From Undibacterium sp. CCC3.4 (lineage in GTDB: Bacteria; Pseudomonadota; Gammaproteobacteria; Burkholderiales; Burkholderiaceae_D): a DNA stretch of 64,000 bases. This document shows positions 38,286-47,584 of this stretch, piece after piece. Positions within the stretch are counted from its first letter, which is position 1, and the number at the start of each line of letters is the position of its first letter. The stretch lies in NCBI RefSeq assembly GCF_034347425.1, contig NZ_CP133779.1:2604001-2668000 (forward strand). Direction: 5' to 3'. A model generated the notes under the pieces. That model saw only the letters and a program-made list of their open reading frames with translations. It did no database searches and was not told the origin of the DNA. The position numbers and the translations under genes are program-made.

Positions 38286-39575
38286 ATGTCTGAAAAATCT
38301 CACCTCGCACTCGGCATGCATGCCGCCCCGGATCACGCGACCCACCCGCAGCGCACACAAATATTACGGCGCGCCCGTTTGATTGCGGCTTTGGTTTTGT
38401 TGGCAATGCTGTTGGGTGCGCTTGCCACCTTGGGTTTGCGCGTCGTGCGGGCACGCGACCTGGCCAGCAGCAATGCCGCGCAGGGCAAACTGTATGTGCA
38501 AACGGTGCATGCCAAAGCGGCCGGCGGCAAAGTCGTGCTGACTTTACCCGGCACCTTGCTCGGTCAAACCGAAGCGCCGATTTACGCGCGCAGCAGTGGT
38601 TATGTACTGCATCGCTATAAAGATATCGGCAGTCAAGTGGCGGCAGGTGAGTTATTGGCCGACTTGGATACGCCGGAAATCGATCTGCAACTGGCGCAAG
38701 CCGTGGCTGCACGCGCACAAGCCAGCGCCAGTTTTGATCTGGCCGCCAGTTCGCTGGCGCGTTGGGAAGCTTTACGCCAAAAAGACGCCGTGACCGCGCA
38801 AGAACTCAATGAACGCAACAGCGCCTCTGCCCAAGCCAAAGCCAACCTCGCTGCGGCCCAAGCCAATGTCGAGCGTTTGCAAAAGCAGCAGGCCTTCAAA
38901 CGCATCGTCGCACCGTTTGCCGGTGTGATTACCCATCGCAATATTGAAGTCGGCGATTTGGTCGATGCCGGTAATACCGGTGCCGCGCGCGCCTTGTTCA
39001 CGCTGGCCCAGACCAGCCAATTACGCGTCTACGTCTATCTGCCGCAAGCCTATGCCCAGCGTGTCAAAACCGGCGACCATGTCAGCATCAGCCAGAAAGA
39101 ATTACCCGAGCAAGTGTTTGATGGCACGGTGGTGCGCACCGCCGGTGCCATCGATGTCGCCAGCCGCAGCATGCAAATTGAAATTGCCTTGGCGAATACC
39201 GATCACGCACTGCTGGCCGGCGCCTATGTGGAGGTGGCGCTGACTCCCGCGGCCGGCGGCGTAAGCTTAACCGTGCCATCGAATGTGCTGCTGTTTCGTC
39301 CGGAAGGGACACGCGTGGCCATCGTCGATGCCAAAGGACAGATCCGTTTGCAAACCGTCAGCATCGGCCGCGACCTCGGAAACGCGTTGGAAATTATTCG
39401 TGGCATCGATGTCACTGATCAGTTGCTCATGAATCCACCCGATTCCTTGGCCGAACAGGATGTGGTGGTGGCCACCCCGTTCATCGATCAAGCCGCGCGC
39501 AGCGACAAGGGCAGCAAGCCTCACAAGGAAGCGCCGGCTGAAAAAGCGGCGCGCACAGCGAAGGCGGCTTCATGA
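38286..39575 (+). CDS. RND efflux periplasmic adaptor (membrane fusion protein)
   Basis: A 429-residue HlyD/AcrA-type adaptor. It has an N-terminal membrane anchor around residues 38-58, a biotinyl-lipoyl-like domain (ARSSGYVLHRYKDIGSQV), an alpha-hairpin rich in Ala/Gln and the returning lipoyl half (FKRIVAPFAGVITHRNIEVGDLV). The C-terminal tail is Lys/Ala-rich. The ATG at 38286, 13 bases after the pump gene, has AAGGGAAG upstream. It should link the pump to the outer-membrane channel. Confidence 0.93.
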   Translation: MSEKSHLALGMHAAPDHATHPQRTQILRRARLIAALVLLAMLLGALATLGLRVVRARDLASSNAAQGKLYVQTVHAKAAGGKVVLTLPGTLLGQTEAPIYARSSGYVLHRYKDIGSQVAAGELLADLDTPEIDLQLAQAVAARAQASASFDLAASSLARWEALRQKDAVTAQELNERNSASAQAKANLAAAQANVERLQKQQAFKRIVAPFAGVITHRNIEVGDLVDAGNTGAARALFTLAQTSQLRVYVYLPQAYAQRVKTGDHVSISQKELPEQVFDGTVVRTAGAIDVASRSMQIEIALANTDHALLAGAYVEVALTPAAGGVSLTVPSNVLLFRPEGTRVAIVDAKGQIRLQTVSIGRDLGNALEIIRGIDVTDQLLMNPPDSLAEQDVVVATPFIDQAARSDKGSKPHKEAPAEKAARTAKAAS

Positions 39576-41008
39576 AGCGCGCCGCCAGTACGCTGCTCGC
39601 TGCCATGCTGTTGGCTGCCTGTAGCAATGTGCCACGCGCAGCGAGCACACCAAGTGTGGCTAGTGCAGCGACTGCGGCGAGCGAGAGTAGTCCTATGCAG
39701 AGTTTGTTTCAGTCGGCGCAAGCGCTTGACGCCACCGATAAAGGCAATTGGTGGCGCATGTTCGGCGACCCGCAGCTCGATGCCTTAGCGCAGTCACTGA
39801 TTGCGAATAACCCTGGCCTGCAAGTCGCCGTGGCACGTTTGCAGCAAGCACGCGCGCAGGCCCAAGTGGTGAGTGCCGGCCTGTTTCCGCAAATAGCGCT
39901 GCAAGCCGGCAGTGCGCGGCAAAAAAGCTCGGCCGACCGGCCCGTGGCCAGTTATACCGCGAGCAACCAGTCGACCGTACAAAACAATCAGCAGCTCGGT
40001 TTTGCCGTCAGTTATGAAGCCGATTTGTTTGGTCGGGTCGAGAGCAATATCGCTGGTGCCGATGCCTTGGCAGAACAAGCGCGCAGCGAGCTGGAAAACA
40101 CCCGCCTGATTTTGCTGGCCGAATTAGCCGGTGATTACTTCAGTTTGCGTGCGCTCGAAGCGGAAATGCAGGTGCTCAGCGAGGCCATCAACTTACAGCA
40201 GCGCGCGGTGCGCTTCATGCATGACCGTCATGCCCTGGGATTGGTTTCCGGTCTCGACTTGGCACAGCAAGAAACGGTACTCGCTGCCAATCGCAGTCAA
40301 TTCGAATTAGTGCAAAAGCAAAGCCAACAATTTCTTCATGCTATCGCCAGTCTCAGTGGCCAAGCCGCCGCTGAGTTCCGTTTGGCACCGGCTGGCAGCG
40401 CCATGCTGCCGCCAGCCCTGCCGCAGGCATTGGCGGCTGAAATTTTGCAGCGCCGTCCCGATATCGCCTCGGCTCAGCGTGGCGTCGCCTATGCCAATGC
40501 CAACATCGGTGTGGCGCGTGCCGCCGCGTTCCCGACCTTGATGTTGCAGGCCAATGCAGGCTGGAACAGCAATCAATGGGCGAATTTGTTGAGCGCGCCG
40601 AGTCTGTTATGGTCGCTCGGTGCGGCACTCACGCAAACCGTGTTTGACGGCGGTAAAACGCAAGCCGGTATCGCCGCCGCGCGGGCCGCCCATGCCGCTG
40701 CAGTAGCCACCTACCGGCGCAGTGTTTTGAGTGCATTGCAAGAACTGGCCGATGCCGCCGCCGGCGGTGTCGCCCTGGCGCGCGCGGCCGAGTATACGCA
40801 AAGCAGCGTGAGCAGCGCTGCGCGCGTATTGGCACTGACCGATGCGCGCTATACCGGTGGCATTGCCAGCTACCTCGATGTCATCACGGCGCAGCAAAGC
40901 TTATTAGCGAATCAGCGACAATTGGTGCAAATCCGCGGCCAACAAATGCTCTCAGCCGTATTACTGGTCAAAGCCAGCGGCGGCGCTTGGCAAGTCGCCG
41001 CTCCATAA
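39572..41008 (+). CDS. NodT-family outer-membrane efflux lipoprotein
   Basis: A 478-residue TolC-like channel. The signal peptide ends in lipobox LLAACS, so Cys17 would be acylated. WWRMFGDPQLDALAQSLIANNPGLQVAVARLQQARAQ is the hallmark start of the NodT/OprM fold, with a second structural repeat from about residue 280 (RRPDIASAQRGVAYANANIGVARAA). It overlaps the adaptor gene by 4 bases and lies 21 bases before cobQ. Confidence 0.94.
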   Translation: MKRAASTLLAAMLLAACSNVPRAASTPSVASAATAASESSPMQSLFQSAQALDATDKGNWWRMFGDPQLDALAQSLIANNPGLQVAVARLQQARAQAQVVSAGLFPQIALQAGSARQKSSADRPVASYTASNQSTVQNNQQLGFAVSYEADLFGRVESNIAGADALAEQARSELENTRLILLAELAGDYFSLRALEAEMQVLSEAINLQQRAVRFMHDRHALGLVSGLDLAQQETVLAANRSQFELVQKQSQQFLHAIASLSGQAAAEFRLAPAGSAMLPPALPQALAAEILQRRPDIASAQRGVAYANANIGVARAAAFPTLMLQANAGWNSNQWANLLSAPSLLWSLGAALTQTVFDGGKTQAGIAAARAAHAAAVATYRRSVLSALQELADAAAGGVALARAAEYTQSSVSSAARVLALTDARYTGGIASYLDVITAQQSLLANQRQLVQIRGQQMLSAVLLVKASGGAWQVAAP

Positions 41009-41029
41009 ATTTTACCTACAGGCAGTTCC

Positions 41030-42469
41030 ATGCATATCTCTACATTGATGGTCCAAGGGACTACCTCGGATGCCGGTAAAACCACCGTCGTCGCCGCGCT
41101 GTGCCGACTGTTACAGCGCCAAGGCGTGGCGGTGGTACCGCTCAAGCCGCAAAATATGGCGCTCAACAGCGCCGTCACGGTTGATGGCGGTGAAATCGGT
41201 CGGGCGCAAGCCTTACAAGCGCAAGCCGCCGGTCTGCTCGCTCACACCGATATGAACCCGGTATTGCTCAAACCGAGTTCCGACACCGGTGCCCAAATTA
41301 TCATCCATGGTCAGGTACGTGCCGACATGGATGCGCGCGATTATCATCAATACAAAAGCATTGCCATGGGCGCGGTATTGGAATCGTATCAGCGCCTGCA
41401 GCAACAATACCAAGCCATCATCGTCGAAGGGGCCGGCAGCCCGGCGGAAGTCAATCTGCGTGAGCGCGACATTGCTAACATGGGTTTTGCCGAAGCGGTC
41501 GATTGTCCGGTGATTCTGGTGGCCGACATCGATCGCGGCGGCGTGTTCGCCCACTTCATCGGCACCTTGGCCTGTCTGTCCGCCTCCGAACAAAAACGCA
41601 TCGTCGGCTTCGTCATCAACCGCTTTCGTGGTGACATCAGCTTACTCACGCCAGGCTTAAGCTGGCTCGAAGCACAAACCGGCAAGCCGGTGTTAGCGGT
41701 GCTGCCGTATCTGCACGGCTTACAACTCGATGCCGAAGATGCGATCATCACCGGGCAAAGCAGCAATGGACGCTTTCGCGTCATCGTGCCGGTACTGCCG
41801 CGTATCGCCAATCACACTGATTTTGATGCCTTGCGCGCCCATCCCGATGTCGATCTGCAATTCATCGCACCCGGTGCCGCGGTACCCGCGGCCGATCTGA
41901 TCATCTTACCGGGCAGTAAAAATACCCGCGCCGACTTGGACTTTTTGCGACAGCATGGCTGGCAACATATTCTGGCCAAGCATCTGCGTTACGGCGGTAA
42001 AGTCATCGGCATTTGTGGCGGTTACCAAATGCTCGGGCTGACAGTCGCCGATCCACATGGAGTGGAAGGGGAGGCTGGTGTCACGCCCGGTTTCGGTCTG
42101 CTTGATGTGCATACCGAACTGACGCGCGAAAAGCGCCTGCAGCAAGTCAGCGGCTACTGCGCATTCGGAGCGGCCGGTGCGCGCGTCGAGGCGTATGAAA
42201 TTCATATGGGACGTAGTACTGGCACGCCAGGCAGCTTACCCGCGTTTCATATCGACGCGCAAGCCGAGGGCGTGCGCTCGGCCGACGATTTACTGCTTGG
42301 TACCTACCTGCATGGCTTGTTCGATCACCCCGAGGCCTGCGCTGCACTCCTGGCTTGGGCCGGTTTGCAATCGGAAGTCACGCCAGACCTGGCTGCCTTG
42401 CGCGAGCACAGTATCAATCGTGTGGCCGATGCTTGCGCACCCTTGTTGGCGGCCATCTTGGCGCTATAA
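41030..42469 (+). CDS. cobQ: Cobyric acid synthase
   Basis: Glutamine-dependent amidation of the b, d, e and g carboxylates of the corrin ring. The 479-residue protein has the P-loop [38 protein letters not shown] and a C-terminal amidotransferase domain with Cys in GICGGYQML and the catalytic His region YLHGLFDH. It is separated from the rest of the cobalamin genes by the RND operon and may be transcribed with it. Confidence 0.96.
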   Translation: MHISTLMVQGTTSDAGKTTVVAALCRLLQRQGVAVVPLKPQNMALNSAVTVDGGEIGRAQALQAQAAGLLAHTDMNPVLLKPSSDTGAQIIIHGQVRADMDARDYHQYKSIAMGAVLESYQRLQQQYQAIIVEGAGSPAEVNLRERDIANMGFAEAVDCPVILVADIDRGGVFAHFIGTLACLSASEQKRIVGFVINRFRGDISLLTPGLSWLEAQTGKPVLAVLPYLHGLQLDAEDAIITGQSSNGRFRVIVPVLPRIANHTDFDALRAHPDVDLQFIAPGAAVPAADLIILPGSKNTRADLDFLRQHGWQHILAKHLRYGGKVIGICGGYQMLGLTVADPHGVEGEAGVTPGFGLLDVHTELTREKRLQQVSGYCAFGAAGARVEAYEIHMGRSTGTPGSLPAFHIDAQAEGVRSADDLLLGTYLHGLFDHPEACAALLAWAGLQSEVTPDLAALREHSINRVADACAPLLAAILAL

Positions 42470-42563
42470 GAATCTGAGCTTGCCAAATATTGGCATGAAC
42501 AACATAATGTGAAAAAATTAATCACATTGTTGTTAACTCATCTTTTTTTAATCGGACCACTGC

Positions 42564-43349
42564 ATGAAATTTTTATCTTCCACCGCTGCCGCAATGACAC
42601 TCGCTTTGCTTCATGCGCTTACCCCTGCATGCGCCGCCGAGGCACGCCTGTTTCAATACTCGACCATCGATGCGCTGCTGGCCGGTGCCTACGACGGTGA
42701 CATGAGTGTGGCAGAGCTTAGCCGTCACGGCAATTTCGGGCTCGGTACGTATAACCGTGTGGATGGTGAAATGATCGTCAGTGAAGGGGTGTTTTATCAA
42801 GTCCGCGGTGATGGTAAAGTCAACATCGCCGGTCCGCAGGAACGCTCGCCGCTGGCCATCATGACTGATTTTAATCCGGGTCCGGCAGTCACACTGGCAG
42901 CGGCGCATAGCTTGGCCGAACTGGAAGCCGCCATCGATGCTGGCTTACCCAACAAAAATGCCTTCTATGCCATTCGCATCGACGGCGATTTTGCTGCGCT
43001 CAGCACCCGTGCCATTTATCCGCAAAGTCAACCATACCGTCCCTTGGCCGAAGTTGTCAAAACCCAGTCTGTGTTTCAACTTGGGGCCACCCGTGGCCAG
43101 TTGATCGGCTTTCGTAGCCCAGCCTTTTCCAAAGGTTTCAATATTCCCGGATACCATTGGCATTATCTGGCGACCGACCATGCCAGCGGCGGTCATGTGT
43201 TGTCACTGCAGATGAACACCGGCAGCGCGCGCATCGCCACGCTCTCTACGGTCGAATTGCAAGTGCCAACCACTAATGGCTTCGTCCAGGCAGATCAAAG
43301 CAAAGATCGCTCGCAAGAATTGCATGCAGTAGAAAAAATTCGCCAATAA
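42564..43349 (+). CDS. Acetolactate decarboxylase with signal peptide
   Basis: Converts alpha-acetolactate to acetoin (BudA/AlsD family). The zinc-binding histidines are visible in GYHWHYLATDHASGGH, and the family segments LGTYNRVDGEMIVSEGVFYQ and GFRSPAFSKGFNIPGYH are clear. Unlike typical cytoplasmic enzymes it begins with a cleavable-looking signal peptide (residues 1-25, ending TPACAAEA), so it is predicted to be periplasmic. No acetolactate synthase gene is adjacent. It has no evident link to cobQ upstream; the gap is 94 bases. Confidence 0.9.
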   Translation: MKFLSSTAAAMTLALLHALTPACAAEARLFQYSTIDALLAGAYDGDMSVAELSRHGNFGLGTYNRVDGEMIVSEGVFYQVRGDGKVNIAGPQERSPLAIMTDFNPGPAVTLAAAHSLAELEAAIDAGLPNKNAFYAIRIDGDFAALSTRAIYPQSQPYRPLAEVVKTQSVFQLGATRGQLIGFRSPAFSKGFNIPGYHWHYLATDHASGGHVLSLQMNTGSARIATLSTVELQVPTTNGFVQADQSKDRSQELHAVEKIRQ

Positions 43350-43355
43350 AGAAAA

Positions 43356-43391
43356 AAGCCGCTGTGCCAACCCTCAGGCGGCAGCGGCTTC
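43356..43391 (+). terminator. Hairpin terminator after acetolactate decarboxylase gene
   Basis: AAGCCGCTG ... CAGCGGCTT forms a 9-bp perfect stem just after the stop codon. It is preceded by an A-run but followed by only a weak T-tract on the plus strand. It lies between convergent genes, and the A-run favours use on the minus strand, after the Sel1 gene. Confidence 0.55.
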
Positions 43392-43419
43392 GTGTGGCTG
43401 TGCGCGTCTGCTCAGCCGT

Positions 43420-44124
43420 TCAGGTTTTTGCCTCAACTTGCCACTGATCGGCCTGTTCCTCGGCTTCGGCGATTTGTGCTTCGCTCATGCGCTGCGCTAC
43501 ATAACTGCGATACAGTGCGGCATCATCATAATCTTTTGCCAGCGTCAGCCACTTGTAGGCTTCCACTAAGTTAACCGGCACGCCTTTACCATGCCAATAC
43601 ATCAGACCGAGCTGATACTGAGCGCTGGTGTCATCCTGTTCGGCCGCATGTTCGAACAAGCTCTGTGCCTTGGCATAATTGAGTGGCACGCCGTTACCGG
43701 TAACATACAACACGCCCAAACTGTACTGCGCATCGGCATAACCCTGATCGGCCGCGCGTTGAAACCATTTCACTGCCGTTTTGTAATCTGACACCACGCC
43801 TTTGCCTTTGGCATACATACGTGCCAAATTTACTTCGCCGCGCACATTATCCTGTGCCGCCGCCTGCTCGAACAGCGCCAGCGCCTTGGTCTCGTCGCTC
43901 GCCAAGCCTTCACCCTTGAGATACATCAAGCCCAAACTGACTTGGGCTTCCGCGTCGCCATCCTTGGCGGCTACCGCAAAACTCTCCGCTGCCGCAGGAA
44001 AATCTGCTTGATCATATAACGCCGTGCCCTCGTCAACATCATCGGCATGGGCGAAATGGAAACTAGTGGCACCGACAGCAAGCAATGAAAGCAATAGCAA
44101 GGGTGCAGCAGTACGAGATAGCAT
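43420..44124 (-). CDS. Secreted Sel1-repeat (TPR-like) protein
   Basis: A 234-residue protein with a signal peptide (LLLLSLLAVGATSFHFAHA) followed by about five Sel1-like repeats of 36 residues. Examples are AEAQVSLGLMYLKGEGLASD, GEVNLARMYAKGKGVVSD, ADAQYSLGVLYVTGNGVPLN and SAQYQLGLMYWHGKGVPVN. Such proteins are usually periplasmic scaffolds for protein-protein interaction. The ATG at 44124 is chosen because the signal peptide starts there; the frame is open 29 codons upstream without leader character. No partner can be named. Confidence 0.88.
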   Translation of the reverse strand: MLSRTAAPLLLLSLLAVGATSFHFAHADDVDEGTALYDQADFPAAAESFAVAAKDGDAEAQVSLGLMYLKGEGLASDETKALALFEQAAAQDNVRGEVNLARMYAKGKGVVSDYKTAVKWFQRAADQGYADAQYSLGVLYVTGNGVPLNYAKAQSLFEHAAEQDDTSAQYQLGLMYWHGKGVPVNLVEAYKWLTLAKDYDDAALYRSYVAQRMSEAQIAEAEEQADQWQVEAKT

Positions 44125-44240
44125 GATATTGCCCCAAGGTAATGTCGTTAATAATTGGCATTGTAGTGCTTTGTTTTTACGCTTCCAAGTAAATTTAAAA
44201 TTTGTTTGCAATTATTTGCGGGTGGACTCGGCGTTTCAGA

Positions 44241-44765
44241 TCAGCCAGCCGTGTCGGTGCTGACTAAATCCCAGTTATCTTCGTCTTCATAGCGTATCAG
44301 CCAGTTCACCGCCTGATGCCAAGCGTGCACTGCCTGCGCGTCCAAGCGGCCTGGCACCGCTCGTGCGGTGATCTGCGCATGCCGTACCGCCCAGTGCAGC
44401 CGGTATAACAAATCAGCCCAATCCAGCAAGACCGACTTGGTGCGCAGCTTGATGTCACACTGGGCCAGCGTCGCGCCGTCGAGCGCGATAGCCGAAGCCA
44501 AGTCGGCTGCGACATGTTTTCCATCCGGCATGCCTATGTGTGGCTGCACACCGGCCGCCCACAGCAGAAAGCGCAAAGCCTCATCATTGCCGGAGGGTGC
44601 AGCGCGCAGCAGTTCCAAAGCGATCAGCCGCTGCCTGACTTCGGCGCTACTGCGCAAAACAATTTCATCTTCACTTTCAATCAGCGGCAATTGCAGATTA
44701 ATACGTATCCCGCGCTTATGCAGAGCCAGTTCAGATAATTCTTTGCGCAGTTCGGGAGATTTCAT
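44241..44765 (-). CDS. DUF4272-like hypothetical protein
   Basis: A 174-residue soluble protein. The motif LRSSAEVRQRLIALELLRAA near residue 37 resembles the RSxEEVxxRLxALxxL opening of DUF4272 proteins, and WADLLYRLHWAVRHAQ is also similar to that family. Function unknown. Its start lies 33 bases from the left copy of a 53-bp direct repeat. Before insertion of the toxin-antitoxin cassette it probably lay just downstream of the 45742-46125 membrane-protein gene on the same strand. Confidence 0.6.
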   Translation of the reverse strand: MKSPELRKELSELALHKRGIRINLQLPLIESEDEIVLRSSAEVRQRLIALELLRAAPSGNDEALRFLLWAAGVQPHIGMPDGKHVAADLASAIALDGATLAQCDIKLRTKSVLLDWADLLYRLHWAVRHAQITARAVPGRLDAQAVHAWHQAVNWLIRYEDEDNWDLVSTDTAG

Positions 44766-44798
44766 TGCAAGCAGCCATAAGAAAAAAGGTCAACGATT

Positions 44799-44851
44799 GT
44801 ACCAGTTAGCGCGCCGCACCTGAGTCAAAATGCTTGTGAGTCGCTGCTGCG
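44799..44851. repeat. 53-bp direct repeat, left copy flanking a toxin-antitoxin cassette
   Basis: It matches 45716-45768 at 50 of 53 positions by eye, including 38 identical consecutive bases (from CCGCACCTGAGTC to GTCGCTGCTGCG). The right copy is the 3' end of the membrane-protein gene and this copy is a detached duplicate of that gene end. The arrangement resembles an integration or duplication scar. Confidence 0.85.
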
Positions 44852-44928
44852 CTTCCTTAACACCGTATCTATTGATAAACGCAGCTATGTGCAGTACGCT
44901 ATCACTATACTGACTGATCGAGAATAGC

Positions 44929-45234
44929 ATGCGCCAATCAATGACTATCAGGCTAGATAAGGAAATTCTAGAGGGGGCGAGGGTTTTTGCCGCGAAGGAT
45001 AAGCGCACCCTTACTAACTATATTGAAGCCTTAATCCGCAAGGACATTCAAGCGAACCAGAAATACGCTGAGCAAGAAATTACTTGTCTTAATAATAACC
45101 TGCCAATAACTGTTTTTATCGCTGAGCCGTTGACTGAACGTATGATTATTGATGCGGATGAAGACGATACACCAGAGGAGATTGCTCAACGCCAAAGGAA
45201 CATAGACATTTTGACTGGATGGAATGGTTCATAA
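44929..45234 (+). CDS. Ribbon-helix-helix antitoxin-like protein
   Basis: A 101-residue protein whose first 40 residues (MRQSMTIRLDKEILEGARVF, then KRTLTNYIEALIRKDI) look like a ribbon-helix-helix DNA-binding domain. The acidic C-terminus (DADEDDTPEEIAQRQRNIDI) is typical of the toxin-binding tail of an antitoxin. It ends 3 bases before a MazF/PemK-like gene, so it is the likely antitoxin and autorepressor. The pair is enclosed by 53-bp direct repeats. The upstream segment 44852-44928 should hold its promoter. Confidence 0.75.
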   Translation: MRQSMTIRLDKEILEGARVFAAKDKRTLTNYIEALIRKDIQANQKYAEQEITCLNNNLPITVFIAEPLTERMIIDADEDDTPEEIAQRQRNIDILTGWNGS

Positions 45235-45237
45235 ATA

Positions 45238-45690
45238 ATGACAAAACCAATTTTGCCAATTGGGTCATTTGTTTGGTGCCGATTTCCTTTCCGTGAAAAT
45301 CATCGCATGCCCGGTCCGAACGATCATCCGCACCTTGTCTATGTGGCTGAGTCGAGTCAAAACAATCAAGTTCTGACTGTCTATACCACATCGGTAGCTT
45401 GGAACCCGGGTACTCCAGTGGCGTTCGGTGTAATTGTTGTACCGCCAGATTTAGCCGCTACAATGCAACAAAAGCCTTTTTGTCTTGACACTCGTCGCGT
45501 CGCCGTACTGCCAGTTACGGAGGATTGGTTCCCCTCTCTTGGGACCGAGTCGCGCGGAATTATCAGTCGCGCAAACAAAGCATTTCGAACAGAGGTCAAT
45601 CGAGTGTTTACAGAAGTTATCAGTCGTCACCGAGAAATTGTTGAACTCTATGGACCGGAAGCTGCTGATCTTTCTGAAAAAAGCCGTTAG
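45238..45690 (+). CDS. MazF/PemK-like toxin
   Basis: A 150-residue protein with the MazF-like opening GSFVWCRFPFRENHRMPGPN followed by HPHLVYVAESSQNN. The beta-rich core (LTVYTTSVAW ... FCLDTRRVAVLP) fits an endoribonuclease of the PemK/MazF fold, and the C-terminal helix is longer than in MazF. Pairing with the preceding RHH protein supports a type II toxin-antitoxin module. RNA cleavage specificity cannot be predicted. Base composition is a little more AT-rich than the neighbours. Confidence 0.7.
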   Translation: MTKPILPIGSFVWCRFPFRENHRMPGPNDHPHLVYVAESSQNNQVLTVYTTSVAWNPGTPVAFGVIVVPPDLAATMQQKPFCLDTRRVAVLPVTEDWFPSLGTESRGIISRANKAFRTEVNRVFTEVISRHREIVELYGPEAADLSEKSR

Positions 45691-45715
45691 ACCACACCGC
45701 CAAGACTTGGGCGAT

Positions 45716-45768
45716 GTACCAGTTCGACCGCCGCACCTGAGTCAAAATGCTTGTGAGTCGCTGCTGCG
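45716..45768. repeat. 53-bp direct repeat, right copy
   Basis: Partner of 44799-44851, same orientation. It overlaps the last codons and stop of the minus-strand membrane-protein gene (ending RSSDSQAF), so the cassette inserted at that gene's 3' end without breaking it. Confidence 0.85.
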
Positions 45769-46125
45769 TTGAGCTTGCTTACCGCGCCGTATCAACCACA
45801 CCAGCGCGCACACCAATATAACCGGGAATAAAACCGTCAATAACAAAGGGGCAAGCGCAAACAATAACATCAGCAGCAGCGCGCCGAACAACAGCGTCAG
45901 TAGCAAAGACATACCGGCCAGCACTAAACCGGTACACACGGCGGCGGCCAATAATGCCAGCCCCATGGCTGACATCGCCAGCAAAGACATGCCGAAGCCG
46001 GCTACGCCGCCGATTTGCTGGTCGTTGATCACGATGCTCGTATTTTGGTCAAAACACAAAGTCAGACCGACCACAAGCAAGCAGAAGAGAGCAACAAAGA
46101 GAATGGTGCGGGGTACAATTTTCAT
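45742..46125 (-). CDS. Hypothetical membrane protein
   Basis: A 127-residue protein with an N-terminal hydrophobic helix, a short polar stretch (FDQNTSIVINDQQIGG) and then a long Leu/Ala-rich region that can form two or three membrane helices. It ends in a basic tail IRRGKQAQRSSDSQAF. I do not recognise a family. Its 3' end carries the right copy of the 53-bp direct repeat. The gap 46126-46349 upstream holds its promoter and that of the divergent peptidase gene; nothing else is evident there. Confidence 0.7.
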   Translation of the reverse strand: MKIVPRTILFVALFCLLVVGLTLCFDQNTSIVINDQQIGGVAGFGMSLLAMSAMGLALLAAAVCTGLVLAGMSLLLTLLFGALLLMLLFALAPLLLTVLFPVILVCALVWLIRRGKQAQRSSDSQAF

Positions 46126-46349
46126 GATAAGGCTCCGGTTATGGGGATCAAGGACTGCTGATGACTCATCTTAAAAGACAGGTGCAGCGCGCACCAGCGG
46201 CTTGCGACCAACTGCAAAATTATCAGTATGAAAGGCATTTTTGGCCGATAGCGGTGTTGCTTAGCTACAAATCAAGGCAAAGCCGATTTTTTAATGGTAT
46301 AACACTTTCACTGCTACGCAAATTTACCGACTAATTCAGGAATTGACTG

Positions 46350-47576
46350 ATGAAAAAATACGGCTTGTCTACCCTCTGTTTTACACTGCTTGCGTCAATT
46401 TGTCCGCTCAGTATGGCGGCGCTCGATTTGCCGCTCGTGAGCGCGGCAAAAAGTCAACAAAGCCGCTTTGTCAAAGACTTGGAAAGCTTGGTCAATCTCG
46501 ACTCGGGTACCGATGATGCCAAGGGCTTGAACAAGGTTGCTGCCTTTCTGGCCGATAAACTGAAAGCCATCGGTGCTGAAGTCAGTATTGTTGATGCGCC
46601 TCCGGCGGCTGGCAAACTGGTGCTTGGTAGCTTGCACGGCAGTGGCACAAAAAACATCTTGCTGATGATTCATTATGATACCGTGTTCGGCATCGGCGAA
46701 GCGGCTAAGCGGCCATTTTCTATCGTCGACAACCGGGCTTTTGGTCCGGGCGTAGCGGATGCCAAAGGCGGCGCGCTGTTGATCTTGTATGCCTTGGAAA
46801 TTGAACGCCAACGCGGCTTTTCCGGCTATAAAACCTTGACCGTGCTGTTTAACCCGGACGAAGAAAAAAGCTCACTCGGGTCGCGCGTCGCGATTCAAAA
46901 AATCTCGGCCGATCAGGATTACGTCTTGGTCTATGAACCGCCCGAGTCCGACCAAGTCACCGTCGCCACCAATGGCATCGCCTATGTACACTTAGATGTC
47001 AAAGGCCTGGCCTCGCATGCTGGTTCGGCGCCGGAAAAAGGGCGTAATGCCGTGGTCGAATTGTCCCATCAGATCATGCAGTTGACCGAGCTGGGTAATG
47101 CCAAAAAAGGCACCACCGTGAACTGGACGGTACTGCAGACTGGTGAGCGCGTCAATATTATTCCTGATAAGGCCAGCGCGATTGCCGATATGCGCATGTC
47201 TGAACTGAGCGAACTCAATCGGGTTCAGCAAGATGCCAATCGTCTGATTCAAACTAAATTCATCCCTGATACCAGCGTTACCGTTAAGGTCGAAAATCGC
47301 CGTCCGCCTTTCAGTAAAAACCCGGCCAGCGATAAATTGGCGGCATTAAGCAATGATATTTATCAAGAACTCGGCAAACATATTCAACCGGTTTCCATGC
47401 GTTATGGAACCGATGCCGGCTTCGCCTACCATCCCGGCAGTGACAAGCCCGTGGTCTTGGATGGCATGGGTATTGTCGGTGACCGCATCCATTCTTCCGA
47501 AGAGTGGGCTGATCTCAATAGCGTCGAGCCGCGCCTGTATTTGACTGTGCGTTTGCTCGAAACGCTGAGTAAATAG
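46350..47576 (+). CDS. Exported M20-family metallopeptidase (glutamate carboxypeptidase-like)
   Basis: A 408-residue zinc peptidase of the CPG2/ArgE-DapE group. It has a signal peptide (residues 1-23, ending LSMAALD). The metal-binding residues are seen in LMIHYDTVFG (His, Asp), GPGVADAKGGAL (Asp) and FNPDEEKSSLGS (catalytic Glu plus ligand). The dimerisation domain follows around residues 210-320. Probable action is removal of C-terminal glutamate or similar residues in the periplasm. No operon partner. Confidence 0.9.
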   Translation: MKKYGLSTLCFTLLASICPLSMAALDLPLVSAAKSQQSRFVKDLESLVNLDSGTDDAKGLNKVAAFLADKLKAIGAEVSIVDAPPAAGKLVLGSLHGSGTKNILLMIHYDTVFGIGEAAKRPFSIVDNRAFGPGVADAKGGALLILYALEIERQRGFSGYKTLTVLFNPDEEKSSLGSRVAIQKISADQDYVLVYEPPESDQVTVATNGIAYVHLDVKGLASHAGSAPEKGRNAVVELSHQIMQLTELGNAKKGTTVNWTVLQTGERVNIIPDKASAIADMRMSELSELNRVQQDANRLIQTKFIPDTSVTVKVENRRPPFSKNPASDKLAALSNDIYQELGKHIQPVSMRYGTDAGFAYHPGSDKPVVLDGMGIVGDRIHSSEEWADLNSVEPRLYLTVRLLETLSK

Positions 47577-47584
47577 AGTAGGGA

